From positions 1 to 64,000 of the forward strand of contig JAGQTU010000007.1 of assembly GCA_020438865.1 (NCBI GenBank): DNA of 64,000 nt, written 5' to 3'. Shown piece by piece: positions 1 to 7,903 of the stretch (the stretch's first letter is position 1; every line of letters starts with the position of its first letter). A model generated the notes under the pieces. That model was not told the origin of the DNA. It saw only the letters and a list, made by a program, of their open reading frames with translations, and did no database searches. This DNA is from Mycobacterium sp. Its GTDB lineage: Bacteria > Actinomycetota > Actinomycetes > Mycobacteriales > Mycobacteriaceae. The translations under genes were made by a program, and so were the position numbers.

Positions 1-303
<303 letters not shown>

Positions 304-316
304 TCACCGTCCCGAC

Positions 317-343
317 CTAGCACTCACCGGTCGCGAGTGCCAA
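317..343 (-). promoter_or_regulatory. CIRCE operator 1 (HrcA site)
   Basis: An inverted repeat with half-sites CTAGCACTC and GAGTGCCAA separated by nine bases. This fits the CIRCE consensus (TTAGCACTC-N9-GAGTGCTAA) with few mismatches. It lies about 100 bp upstream of groEL2 and should bind the heat-shock repressor HrcA. Confidence 0.9.
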
Positions 344-351
344 CGTCATTC

Positions 352-378
352 TTAGCACTCGGCCATGGCGAGTGCAAG
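352..378 (-). promoter_or_regulatory. CIRCE operator 2 (HrcA site)
   Basis: A second inverted repeat, TTAGCACTC-N9-GAGTGCAAG, only 8 bp beyond the first. The left half-site matches the consensus exactly. The two sites are spaced 35 bp centre to centre, so two HrcA dimers could sit on offset faces of the helix upstream of groEL2. Confidence 0.9.
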
Positions 379-399
379 ATCGTTCGCGGTTGTTCACGC

Positions 400-489
400 A
401 GCGCGAAGGCGGTGTCGCACGACCCCGGCGCGCAGCGCCGGCTGTGGGCGCTCTCCGAGGAGCTGACCGGGGTGGTCTATCCGGTGTGA
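400..489 (+). pseudogene. C-terminal remnant of a short-chain dehydrogenase
   Basis: The last 29 codons before the TGA at 487-489 read SAKAVSHDPGAQRRLWALSE and then ELTGVVYPV. They align with the end of the intact SDR at 4188-5111 ([20 protein letters not shown] then LTGVTFPV), with about 20 of 28 residues alike and the same distance to the stop. Nothing upstream resembles the rest of an SDR: the preceding DNA is the groEL2 operator region. This is therefore the fossil 3' end of a lost SDR copy. DNA-level divergence from the intact gene suggests an old paralogue, not a recent duplication. Confidence 0.75.
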
Positions 490-508
490 CGACGGCAGAC
501 TGGGTGGG

Positions 509-1003
509 GTGTCACTGATCGTGCCGCCCTACCCACCGCCCCGCTACACCGCGGCCGAACCTGAGGTCAGCGCCCGGCTCAAGCGCGGCGGCGCTCCGCC
601 CGACTACGACGCCTTCGGTCTGGTGAAGTACCACTACCTGGCCGACCAGCAGAGCACCGACGGCGACTACGGGTTGTACCGCGTCGAGATCGCGCCGCAC
701 GGCGGCGGCCCGGGCCCCCATTTCCACCGCGCCATGTCCGAGGCGTTCTTCGTGCTGTCCGGCACGATCTCGCTCTACAACGGCACCGACTGGGTCGACG
801 GGAATCCGAACGACTTCCTGTACGTGCCGCCCGGCGGCATCCACGGCTTCCGCAACGAGGCCGACGAACCGGCGTCGATCCTGATGCTCTTCGCCCCCGG
901 CGCGCCGCGCGAGTACTACTTCGAGGGCCTGGCCAGGCTCGGCGAACTGTCCGACCACGAGCAGCGCGAGTTCTTCATCCGCAACGACAATTTCTTCGTC
1001 TGA
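509..1003 (+). CDS. cupin domain protein
   Basis: A 164-residue single-domain cupin. The first cupin motif is visible as PHFHRAMSEAFFVLSG (metal-ligand HxH and Glu) and the second as PPGGIHGFRN, with the usual spacing. Such proteins bind a metal and act as small dioxygenases, isomerases or sensors; the substrate cannot be read from the sequence. The GTG start is 20 bases after the stop of the SDR remnant, with a G-rich stretch just before it. The gene opens a four-gene block (cupin, helicase, SRPBCC, HAD) that separates groEL2 from the SDR and that I do not recall at this place in M. tuberculosis. Confidence 0.85.
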   Translation: MSLIVPPYPPPRYTAAEPEVSARLKRGGAPPDYDAFGLVKYHYLADQQSTDGDYGLYRVEIAPHGGGPGPHFHRAMSEAFFVLSGTISLYNGTDWVDGNPNDFLYVPPGGIHGFRNEADEPASILMLFAPGAPREYYFEGLARLGELSDHEQREFFIRNDNFFV

Positions 1004-1055
1004 TTACGGGTCCGACGACACGCCGCATCGAAATGCCGGGCGGATCCGCTTGCGC

Positions 1056-1061
1056 TAGAGT
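1056..1061 (+). promoter_or_regulatory. -10 element for the helicase gene
   Basis: TAGAGT fits the mycobacterial TANNNT -10 consensus. A transcript starting about 7 bases later would carry the AGAGGAG Shine-Dalgarno at 1075-1081 and the GTG at 1090. It lies downstream of the in-frame ATG at 1033, which argues against that earlier start. Confidence 0.55.
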
Positions 1062-1089
1062 CCATCTCGGTCAGAGAGGAGTCCCACGG

Positions 1090-2778
1090 GTGCGGGCATC
1101 AGATGCGCCCAGCACCCAGGCATTGCGGGGCTGGCAGCGGCGGGCGCTGGTCCGGTACCTGACCGCCAAACCACGGGATTTCCTGGCCGTCGCGACCCCC
1201 GGCGCCGGCAAGACGGCGTTCGCCCTGCGCATCGTCGCCGAACTGCTCGCCGAGGGCACCGTTGAGACCGTGACCGTCGTCGTCCCCACCGAACACCTCA
1301 AAACCCAGTGGGCGCAGGCCGCGGCCCGGCTCGGCATCGCGCTGGACCCGAAGTTCTCCAATTCCAACTCCCGGACGTCGAGCGAGTACCACGGCGTCGT
1401 CGTCACCTACGCCCAGGTGGCCAGCCACCCCACCCGGCACCGGGTGCGCACCGAGAACCGCAAGACGCTGGTCGTGTTCGACGAGATCCACCACGGCGGC
1501 GACGCCAAGAGTTGGGGCGACGCCATCCGCGAGGCGTTTGATGATGCAACGCGACGCCTCGCGTTGACCGGGACCCCGTTCCGCAGCGACGACAGCGCCA
1601 TTCCGTTCGTGACCTACGAGACCGGTCCGGACGGCTTCGCCCGGTCCCGGGCCGACCACGCCTACGGCTACGCCGAGGCGCTGGCCGACGGCGTGGTGCG
1701 GCCGGTGATGTTCATGGCCTATTCGGGTGAGGCCCGCTGGCGGGACAGCGCGGGCGAGGAACACGCGGCCCGCCTCGGCGAGCCGCTGACCGCCGAGCAG
1801 ACCGCGCGGGCCTGGAAGACGGCGCTGAACCCGGCCGGTGAGTGGATGCCCGCGGTGATCGCTGCCGCCGACACCCGGCTGCGCGGGCTGCGCGAACACG
1901 TGCCCGATGCCGGCGGCATGATCATCGCCTCCGACCAGACCGCGGCCCGCGCCTACGCCGAGCTGTTGCGCACGATCACCGGCGAGGCGCCGACCGTGGT
2001 GCTCTCCGACGACAAGGGCTCCTCGGCGCGCATCTCGAAGTTCGCCGCGGGCACCTCGCGCTGGCTGGTGGCGGTGCGGATGGTCTCCGAAGGCGTCGAC
2101 GTACCCCGCCTGGCCGTCGGGGTGTACGCCACCAGCGCGTCGACGCCGCTGTTCTTCGCCCAGGCGATCGGTCGCTTCGTGCGGTCCCGGCGGCCCGGGG
2201 AAACCGCGAGCATCTTCCTGCCGTCGGTGCCCAACCTGCTGCTGCTGGCCAGCGAGATGGAGGCGCAGCGCAACCACGTGCTGGGCAAGCCGCACCGGGA
2301 GACCCTGGACGATCCGCTCGAGGCCGAGCTGGCGAAGCAGAACCGGGACGAGCCCGACGACCAGGAGAACAAGATCGAGTACCTGGGCGCCGACGCCGAG
2401 CTGGACCAGGTGATCTTCGACGGCGCCTCGTTCGGAACCGCGACGCCGGCGGGCAGCGACGAGGAGGCCGACTACCTCGGCATCCCGGGTCTGCTGGACG
2501 CGGAGTCGATGCGCGACCTGCTGCGCCGCCGCCAGGAGGAGCAGCTCACCAGGCGCACCGCCTCCGGCGAGACACCGCACATCTCGACGCACGGCCAGCT
2601 GCGCGAGCTGCGCAGCCAACTCAACGCGCTGGTGTCGGTGGCCCACCACCGAACCGGGCGCTCACACGGCTGGATCCACAACGAGCTGCGGCGGATCTGC
2701 GGTGGGCCGCCGGTGGCGGCGGCCACCCGCGATCAGCTCAGCGCGCGCATCGAGGCGGTGCGCGGGCTCACGTCCTGA
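1090..2778 (+). CDS. DEAD/DEAH-box helicase (SF2)
   Basis: An ATP-dependent nucleic-acid helicase of superfamily 2, 562 residues from the GTG at 1090. That start has AGAGGAG 8 bases upstream; an in-frame ATG at 1033 precedes both this Shine-Dalgarno and a likely -10 element. Motif I is TPGAGKT (residues 36-42), motif II is DEIH (131-134), motif III is TGTPF (about 160) and motif VI is QAIGRFVRSRR (from 358), so both RecA-like lobes are intact. The arrangement resembles the UvrB/ResIII-type helicases common in actinobacteria. A C-terminal tail of about 130 residues is rich in charged helix and has no recognised domain. The 3' end overlaps the convergent SRPBCC gene by 11 bases. Confidence 0.88.
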   Translation: MRASDAPSTQALRGWQRRALVRYLTAKPRDFLAVATPGAGKTAFALRIVAELLAEGTVETVTVVVPTEHLKTQWAQAAARLGIALDPKFSNSNSRTSSEYHGVVVTYAQVASHPTRHRVRTENRKTLVVFDEIHHGGDAKSWGDAIREAFDDATRRLALTGTPFRSDDSAIPFVTYETGPDGFARSRADHAYGYAEALADGVVRPVMFMAYSGEARWRDSAGEEHAARLGEPLTAEQTARAWKTALNPAGEWMPAVIAAADTRLRGLREHVPDAGGMIIASDQTAARAYAELLRTITGEAPTVVLSDDKGSSARISKFAAGTSRWLVAVRMVSEGVDVPRLAVGVYATSASTPLFFAQAIGRFVRSRRPGETASIFLPSVPNLLLLASEMEAQRNHVLGKPHRETLDDPLEAELAKQNRDEPDDQENKIEYLGADAELDQVIFDGASFGTATPAGSDEEADYLGIPGLLDAESMRDLLRRRQEEQLTRRTASGETPHISTHGQLRELRSQLNALVSVAHHRTGRSHGWIHNELRRICGGPPVAAATRDQLSARIEAVRGLTS

Positions 2779-3244
2779 CGACCGCCAGCTCGGCAAGATT
2801 GGCCAGCGAGTTCTCCAGGTGACTCACCGGGAACGGCGGAAACGGGATGTGCTCGCGAGTCTCGGCCGGGACGTTGGACCAGTCGTAGGTCAGCGTGACC
2901 TCGGTCCGGTCGTCGCCGGCGGGCCGAAGGTCGTAGCGCCACGTCCAGCCGCCGAACTCCAGGCTGCCGTCCTCGGCCTCGGATCCCGGCTCCCAGGCGA
3001 TCACCCGGTCGGGCTCGAACGCGATGACCTTGTTGGCCATCTCGTAGTGCTTGTCGGGATGGTTGTCGTGGTACATCGCGATCCGGAAGATCTGCCCGAC
3101 GTCGGTCAGCGGCTCACCGTCCAGCGCCTCCCGCAGCCAGCCGGTGCCGTCGATGTCCTTGTGCGTGTTGGGGTCGGCCAACACCGTGAACACCGCGCCC
3201 GCGGGCGCGTCGACGGTACTGGTCACTATCAGGGTTTCGGTCAT
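2768..3244 (-). CDS. SRPBCC-family (polyketide cyclase/START-like) protein
   Basis: 158 residues with the fold signature of the SRPBCC superfamily: an N-terminal strand (LIVTSTVDAPAGAVFTVLAD), a middle that includes FEPDRVIAWEPGSE, and a late strand TEVTLTYDWSNVP followed by the long C-terminal helix. These proteins form a hydrophobic cavity that binds lipids or polyketides; the ligand is unknown. It is a distant paralogue of the protein at 10130-10588, sharing the order xRVIAWxPxxE, WRWxLxP and TYDWS. It lies 30 bases downstream of the HAD gene on the same strand and is probably co-transcribed with it. Confidence 0.8.
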   Translation of the reverse strand: MTETLIVTSTVDAPAGAVFTVLADPNTHKDIDGTGWLREALDGEPLTDVGQIFRIAMYHDNHPDKHYEMANKVIAFEPDRVIAWEPGSEAEDGSLEFGGWTWRYDLRPAGDDRTEVTLTYDWSNVPAETREHIPFPPFPVSHLENSLANLAELAVVRT

Positions 3245-3274
3245 GTCAGGACAGACCAGACCGCGCCAGGGAAT

Positions 3275-4096
3275 TCATCGCGACAGGCCCAGCAACCCCG
3301 GCAGGTCGGCGACGGAGTCCAGCACGTGGTTGGGCTGCATCGCGAATTCGTCGGCGGCCCAGCGGTCCAGGGTGTCCTGACGGAACTTGCCGGTGCGCAC
3401 CAGCACCCCGGTCATGCCGACCACCTGGGCGGCCAGCACGTCGTTGTTGAGGTCGTCGCCGACCATGTACATCTCCTCGGGCTCGACACCGAGCCGCGCG
3501 GCGGCGGTGAGGAACCCGGCCGGCGCCGGCTTGCCCACTGCGGTGGCCTTGCGGCCCGAGGTCTCCTCCATGCCGATCAGGTACATGCCGGTGTCGATGC
3601 GCAGTCCGTCGGTGGTGGTCCACGCGGTGCTGCGGTGCATCGCCACCACCGGCACACCCTGCGCCATCCACTCGTAGACCCGGCTCAACGTCAGGTGGCT
3701 GTACTCGGGCCCGGCCCCGCCCAGCAGCACCACATCCGGGGTTTCCGGCACCCGGCCGTCGGTGAAGGCCAGTGAGTCGACGATGTCGATGCCGGGCATG
3801 TCGTCGGTGATGTCGCCGTTGTTGACCAGGAAGCAGCGGGCGTCGGGGTAGGTGGTGCGCACGTAGTCGGCGGTCAGCGCCGCCGCGGTGATCACCTCGT
3901 CGGGGCGCACGGTCATCCCGGCGGTGGTCAGTGCCGCGGCGATCTGGCCGCGGGTGCGGGTGGTGGTGTTCGTCAAGTATGCGGCGGCGATCTGGTTGTC
4001 GGCCAGCACCCGCAGCGCCTCGGCGGCGCCCGGGATGGGTTGCCAGGACGTCACCAGCACGCCATCGATGTCGAAGAGCACTCCACCGATAGCCAT
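3275..4096 (-). CDS. HAD-superfamily phosphatase, subfamily IIA
   Basis: 273 residues. Motif I is DIDGV (Asp9 nucleophile, Asp11 acid/base), motif II is LTNTT, motif III is VGKPAP, and motif IV is GDDLNND, all in HAD-IIA order with the C2A cap between motifs II and III. The family includes 4-nitrophenyl-phosphatase-like, phosphoglycolate and lysine-phosphohistidine phosphatases, so the class is sure but the substrate is not. The ATG gives the usual length for the family. It heads a two-gene unit with the SRPBCC gene and diverges from the SDR at 4188, with about 90 bp between. Confidence 0.88.
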   Translation of the reverse strand: MAIGGVLFDIDGVLVTSWQPIPGAAEALRVLADNQIAAAYLTNTTTRTRGQIAAALTTAGMTVRPDEVITAAALTADYVRTTYPDARCFLVNNGDITDDMPGIDIVDSLAFTDGRVPETPDVVLLGGAGPEYSHLTLSRVYEWMAQGVPVVAMHRSTAWTTTDGLRIDTGMYLIGMEETSGRKATAVGKPAPAGFLTAAARLGVEPEEMYMVGDDLNNDVLAAQVVGMTGVLVRTGKFRQDTLDRWAADEFAMQPNHVLDSVADLPGLLGLSR

Positions 4097-4174
4097 GCTG
4101 CGACAGTAAACGGCCCCGGCCGCTGTGCAAGTTCAAGCAGATGGCTTGCCTCGCCTCGCTCGCCTGCGCGCACG

Positions 4175-4180
4175 TATCGT
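4175..4180 (+). promoter_or_regulatory. -10 element for a leaderless SDR transcript
   Basis: TATCGT (TANNNT) lies 7 bases before the GTG at 4188. Transcription would start at or next to the first base of the start codon, a common arrangement in mycobacteria. Confidence 0.5.
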
Positions 4181-4187
4181 CTGTCCC

Positions 4188-5111
4188 GTGAGCGCACACA
4201 AGTGGACCGAAGCCGACGTCCCCGATCAGAGCGGACGCATCGCGATCGTCACCGGCTCCAACACCGGGCTGGGCTTCGACACCGCCCGCGTGCTGGCGCA
4301 GCGCGGGGCCAAGGTGGTGATGGCCGTCCGCGACACCGCCAAGGGTGACGCGGCGGCCGGCCAGATCCGGGCGGCGGTACCGGCCGCGGACGTCACCGTG
4401 CACAAGCTGGACCTGGGGTCACTGGCCTCGGTGCGCGAGGCCGGCGCCGAGTTGGCCGCCGCCTACCCGCGCATCGATCTGTTGATCAACAACGCCGGTG
4501 TGATGTACCCGCCCAAGCAGACCACCGCAGACGGCTTCGAATTGCAATTCGGCACAAACCATCTGGGCCATTTCGCGCTCACCGGCCTGCTGCTGAGCAA
4601 CCTGCTGCCGGTGGACGGTTCGCGGGTAGTGGTGGTCGCCAGCATCGCCCACACCATCCGGGCCAAGATTGCCTTCGACGATCTGCAGTGGGAACGCCGC
4701 CCCTATGAGCGGGTCGCCTCCTACGGTCAGTCCAAGCTGGCCAACCTGATGTTCGCCTACGAACTGCAACGTCGGCTGGAGGTGGCCAAGGCGAAAACCA
4801 TTGCGGTGGCGGCCCATCCGGGTATCTCTGCCACCGAGCTGATCCGCCACGTGCCCGGCTCGTCGCTGCCGGGAATGAACACGATCTACGGTCTGCTGTT
4901 CAACACCTCGGAGTTGGGTGCGCTGCCGACGCTACGGGCCGCCACGGATCCGGCGGTGCACGGCGGGCAGTACTACGGGCCCGACGGATTCCGCGAGTTG
5001 CGGGGTTATCCGAAGCTGGTGGAGTCGAGCAAGCAGTCGCACGACCGCGAGATCCAGCAGCGGCTGTGGGCGGTGTCCGAGGAGTTGACCGGCGTGACGT
5101 TCCCGGTCTGA
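4188..5111 (+). CDS. short-chain dehydrogenase/reductase (retinol-dehydrogenase type)
   Basis: NAD(P)-dependent oxidoreductase of the classical SDR family, 307 residues from the GTG at 4188. The cofactor motif TGSNTGLG is at residues 22-29, NNAGV follows, and the catalytic pair is Tyr179-xxx-Lys183 in YGQSK. Overall it resembles the retinol dehydrogenase/WWOX-like branch. In M. tuberculosis the equivalent gene (Rv0439c) sits directly beside groEL2; here a 3.6-kb block intervenes. The stop overlaps the moeA start as TGATG, so the two are translationally coupled. The substrate is unknown. A fossil copy of its C-terminus lies at 400-489. Confidence 0.9.
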   Translation: MSAHKWTEADVPDQSGRIAIVTGSNTGLGFDTARVLAQRGAKVVMAVRDTAKGDAAAGQIRAAVPAADVTVHKLDLGSLASVREAGAELAAAYPRIDLLINNAGVMYPPKQTTADGFELQFGTNHLGHFALTGLLLSNLLPVDGSRVVVVASIAHTIRAKIAFDDLQWERRPYERVASYGQSKLANLMFAYELQRRLEVAKAKTIAVAAHPGISATELIRHVPGSSLPGMNTIYGLLFNTSELGALPTLRAATDPAVHGGQYYGPDGFRELRGYPKLVESSKQSHDREIQQRLWAVSEELTGVTFPV

Positions 5112-6319
5112 TGCGCAGCGTCGCGGAGCATCAAGAGGTCGTCGCCGGGCTGATCGCGGCCCGGCCGTCGGCGCTGCTCGGCCTGGCCGAGGCGGAGGGT
5201 CTGGTGCTGGCCGCCGATGTCGACGCCCCGCTGTCACTGCCGGTGTTCGACAACTCGGCCATGGACGGCTACGCGGTCCGCGCCGAGGACGTCGCCGGCG
5301 CCGACACCAACCCGGTGAGATTACCGGTGGCCGAAGACATTCCGGCCGGGCGCACCGATCAGCTCACCCTGGCGCCGGGCACCGCGCACCGCATCATGAC
5401 GGGCGCCCCGCTGCCCGCTGGCGCCGACGCGATCGTCGCCGTCGAACTGACCGACGGCGGCACCGACACCGTGGAGATCCGCGCCGCGTCGAAATCCGGT
5501 CAGCATGTCCGGCGGGCCGGTGAGGACGTGACCGCGGGCACTACGGTGCTGCGCGCGGGCCAACTGGTCACCCCGGCCGCGCTGGGGCTGGCCGCCGCCC
5601 TGGGTCTCGGTGAGCTGACGGTCATCCCGCGGCAGCGGGTGCTGGTGATGTCCACCGGCTCGGAGCTGGTGTCGGCGGGCACCGAACTGAAGGCTGGCCA
5701 GATCTACGAGTCGAACGCGATCATGCTCGCCGCCGCGGTGCGCGAAGCCGGCGGCGAGGTGGTCGCCACCCCCACCTCTAGCGACGACGTCACCCAGTTC
5801 AGCGCGGTGCTGGAGGGCTACTCCGGGCAGGCCGACCTCATCATCACCTCCGGCGGGGTCAGCGCCGGCGCCTACGAGGTGGTCAAGGACGCCTTCGGTG
5901 CGGGTGCGGTGGACTTCGTCAAGGTGGCCATGCAGCCCGGGATGCCGCAGGGCGCGGGAAGGGCCAACGGCACCCCTATCGTCACGCTGCCGGGCAACCC
6001 GGTCAGCGCGCTGGTGTCCTTCGAGGTGTTCGTGCGGCCCGCCCTGCGCGCGGCGATGGGCCTGCCCTCGCCGCTGCGCCCGCGGCGCACCGCGGTGCTC
6101 ACCGAGGACCTGACCTCACCGGGCGGCAAGCGGCAGTTCCGGCGCGGGGTCTTCGACGCCGCCGCGGGCACCGTCACCACCTACGGCCCCCCGGCGTCGC
6201 ACCATCTGCGCTGGCTGGCATCGGCAAACTGCCTGCTGGAGATACCCGAGGACGTCACCGGGATCGCCGCCGGTGAACAGGTCTCGTTGTGGGACCTGTC
6301 CTCGGGTGCCCACCCGTAG
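5111..6319 (+). CDS. moeA2: molybdopterin molybdenumtransferase MoeA
   Basis: Inserts molybdate into adenylylated molybdopterin, the last step of molybdenum cofactor synthesis in the cytoplasm. 402 residues from the ATG that overlaps the SDR stop. Family motifs in order are the substrate loop [10 protein letters not shown] near residue 50, [14 protein letters not shown] near 100, the MoCF-domain ITSGGVSAG near 250, and [13 protein letters not shown] near 300, followed by the C-terminal beta-barrel. Length and motifs are complete. The position upstream of psd matches Rv0438c (moeA2); the suffix is taken from that synteny. Confidence 0.93.
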   Translation: MRSVAEHQEVVAGLIAARPSALLGLAEAEGLVLAADVDAPLSLPVFDNSAMDGYAVRAEDVAGADTNPVRLPVAEDIPAGRTDQLTLAPGTAHRIMTGAPLPAGADAIVAVELTDGGTDTVEIRAASKSGQHVRRAGEDVTAGTTVLRAGQLVTPAALGLAAALGLGELTVIPRQRVLVMSTGSELVSAGTELKAGQIYESNAIMLAAAVREAGGEVVATPTSSDDVTQFSAVLEGYSGQADLIITSGGVSAGAYEVVKDAFGAGAVDFVKVAMQPGMPQGAGRANGTPIVTLPGNPVSALVSFEVFVRPALRAAMGLPSPLRPRRTAVLTEDLTSPGGKRQFRRGVFDAAAGTVTTYGPPASHHLRWLASANCLLEIPEDVTGIAAGEQVSLWDLSSGAHP

Positions 6320-6322
6320 AAT
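6317..6322 (+). promoter_or_regulatory. -10 element for psd, overlapping the moeA stop codon
   Basis: TAGAAT begins with the TAG stop codon of moeA and lies 7 bases before the psd ATG at 6330. This predicts a leaderless psd-pssA transcript independent of moeA read-through. Confidence 0.5.
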
Positions 6323-6329
6323 CACGCCG

Positions 6330-7043
6330 ATGGCCAGACCCCCCCGCTCCGCGGACGACGCCAACAAGTCCGGCCCGCAGCGGCTGGTCGCGCTGGTGCG
6401 CTCGTCGATTCCGCCCATGCATCCCGCCGGTCTGCCGTTCGTCTCGGCGAGCCTCGCGGTCGCCGCCCTGGGCCGCCGGAACCGCTGGCTGCGCCGGGCC
6501 GGACTGGCCGCGGCGGGCGCCAACGCGGCGTTCTTCCGGCATCCGCCGCGCACCCCGCCGAGCCGCGCGGGGGTGGTGGTGGCCCCCGCCGACGGCCTGG
6601 TCTGCCTGATCGAAGAGGCCGAGCCGCCGGCCGAACTGGGCCTGCACACCGGCCCGCTGCCACGGGTGAGCATCTTCCTGTCGATCCTGGACGCCCACGT
6701 GCAGCGCGCCCCGATCGGCGGTGACGTGGTCGCCGTGAGCTACCGGGCCGGTCGTTTCCATTCCGCGGATCTGGCGGCGGCCAGTGCGGACAATGAGCGC
6801 AACAGCGTGCTGATCCGCACGCCGGAAGGACAAGAAGTGGTGGCCGTACAAATCGCCGGGCTGGTCGCGCGCCGCATCGTCTGCGATGTGAAGGCCGGTG
6901 ACACCGTCGCGATCGGCGACACCTACGGGTTGATCCGGTACGGATCCCGGCTGGACACCTACCTGCCCGCCGGCTCGCAGATCCTGGTCGAGCCGGGTCA
7001 GCGGACGCTGGCCGGCGAGACGGTATTGGCGACGCTGCCGTGA
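6330..7043 (+). CDS. psd: phosphatidylserine decarboxylase proenzyme
   Basis: Membrane-associated pyruvoyl enzyme that decarboxylates phosphatidylserine to phosphatidylethanolamine. 237 residues, the size of the short actinobacterial form. Self-cleavage should occur at Gly205-Ser206 in RYGSRLD, creating the pyruvoyl group on the small alpha chain. The hydrophobic N-terminal region (about residues 30-65) and [16 protein letters not shown] are characteristic. The stop overlaps the pssA GTG (GTGA), so the two enzymes of phosphatidylethanolamine synthesis are translationally coupled although pssA acts first. Confidence 0.95.
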   Translation: MARPPRSADDANKSGPQRLVALVRSSIPPMHPAGLPFVSASLAVAALGRRNRWLRRAGLAAAGANAAFFRHPPRTPPSRAGVVVAPADGLVCLIEEAEPPAELGLHTGPLPRVSIFLSILDAHVQRAPIGGDVVAVSYRAGRFHSADLAAASADNERNSVLIRTPEGQEVVAVQIAGLVARRIVCDVKAGDTVAIGDTYGLIRYGSRLDTYLPAGSQILVEPGQRTLAGETVLATLP

Positions 7044-7900
7044 TCAAACCCCGTCCCCCGCGGCTGATCAGCACGCGGCTGCTGCCGAGCGCCGTGACGG
7101 TGCTGGCCATCTGCCTCGGCCTGACCGCGGTGAAGTTCGCGCTCGATCAACGGCCGACGGAGTCGATGGCCCTGCTGGCCGCGGCGGCCATTCTCGACGC
7201 GCTCGACGGCCGGATCGCCCGGGTGCTCAAGGCCACCTCCCGGATGGGCGAGGAGATCGACTCGCTGGCCGACGCCGTGAACTTCGGGGTCGCGCCGGCG
7301 TTCATCGTCTATTCGCTGCTGCTGTCGCATTCGCGCATCGGCTGGATCGTGGTGCTGGCGTACGCGGTGTGCATCGTCCTGCGGCTGGCGCGCTTCAACG
7401 CACTGCTGGACGCCGACCTGCCCGCCTACACCAAGGAGTACTTCGTCGGGATGCCCGCACCGGCGGGCGCGATCGGGGCCATCGGTCCGCTCGCCGCCAA
7501 GATGCAGTGGCCGGGTGAGTGGTGGACGACGCAGACGGCGGAGAGCGTCGTCATCGCCTGGATGGTGGGAGTATCGCTGCTCGTCGTCAGCCGCATTCCG
7601 ATGCGCAAGATCCACACCTTCGCCGTCAAGCCGAACATGGTCGCCCCGCTGCTGGCGCTGTTGGCGATCGGCACCGCGGCAGCGTTCGTGTTCCCGTACC
7701 TGGTGATCCTGGTGATCATCGCGGCCTACGTCATCCACATCCCGTTCGCGGTGCGCTCGCAGCGCTGGGTCGCCGCGCACCCGGAGGCCTGGAACGACCG
7801 GCCGCGCCAGCAGCGTGCCGCGCGGCGGGCGATCCGCCGCTCACAGCACCCGCGGCGCCGCTCGGTGGCCCGGCTCGGCCTGCGTAAGCCGGGGCGCTGA
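7040..7900 (+). CDS. pssA: CDP-diacylglycerol-serine O-phosphatidyltransferase
   Basis: Integral membrane enzyme that makes phosphatidylserine from CDP-diacylglycerol and serine. The CDP-alcohol phosphotransferase motif is perfect: Asp56-Gly57-x2-Ala60-Arg61-x8-Gly70-x3-Asp74-x3-Asp78. 286 residues with about six to eight hydrophobic segments and a strongly basic C-terminal tail of about 40 residues. The GTG start overlaps the psd stop. It is followed after 3 bp by the AAA ATPase gene, giving the operon psd-pssA-ATPase, as in M. tuberculosis Rv0437c-Rv0435c. Confidence 0.95.
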   Translation: MIKPRPPRLISTRLLPSAVTVLAICLGLTAVKFALDQRPTESMALLAAAAILDALDGRIARVLKATSRMGEEIDSLADAVNFGVAPAFIVYSLLLSHSRIGWIVVLAYAVCIVLRLARFNALLDADLPAYTKEYFVGMPAPAGAIGAIGPLAAKMQWPGEWWTTQTAESVVIAWMVGVSLLVVSRIPMRKIHTFAVKPNMVAPLLALLAIGTAAAFVFPYLVILVIIAAYVIHIPFAVRSQRWVAAHPEAWNDRPRQQRAARRAIRRSQHPRRRSVARLGLRKPGR

Positions 7901-7903
7901 GCG

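Noticed and set aside
1033..1089. Upstream ATG as the helicase start
   Set aside because: It precedes the likely -10 element and the Shine-Dalgarno that serves the GTG at 1090; the extra residues look like untranslated sequence.
1099..2649. Long open frame on the minus strand opposite the helicase
   Set aside because: No domain or ribosome-binding site; Arg/Gly/His-rich product typical of antisense frames in GC-rich DNA; the opposite strand has a clear helicase.
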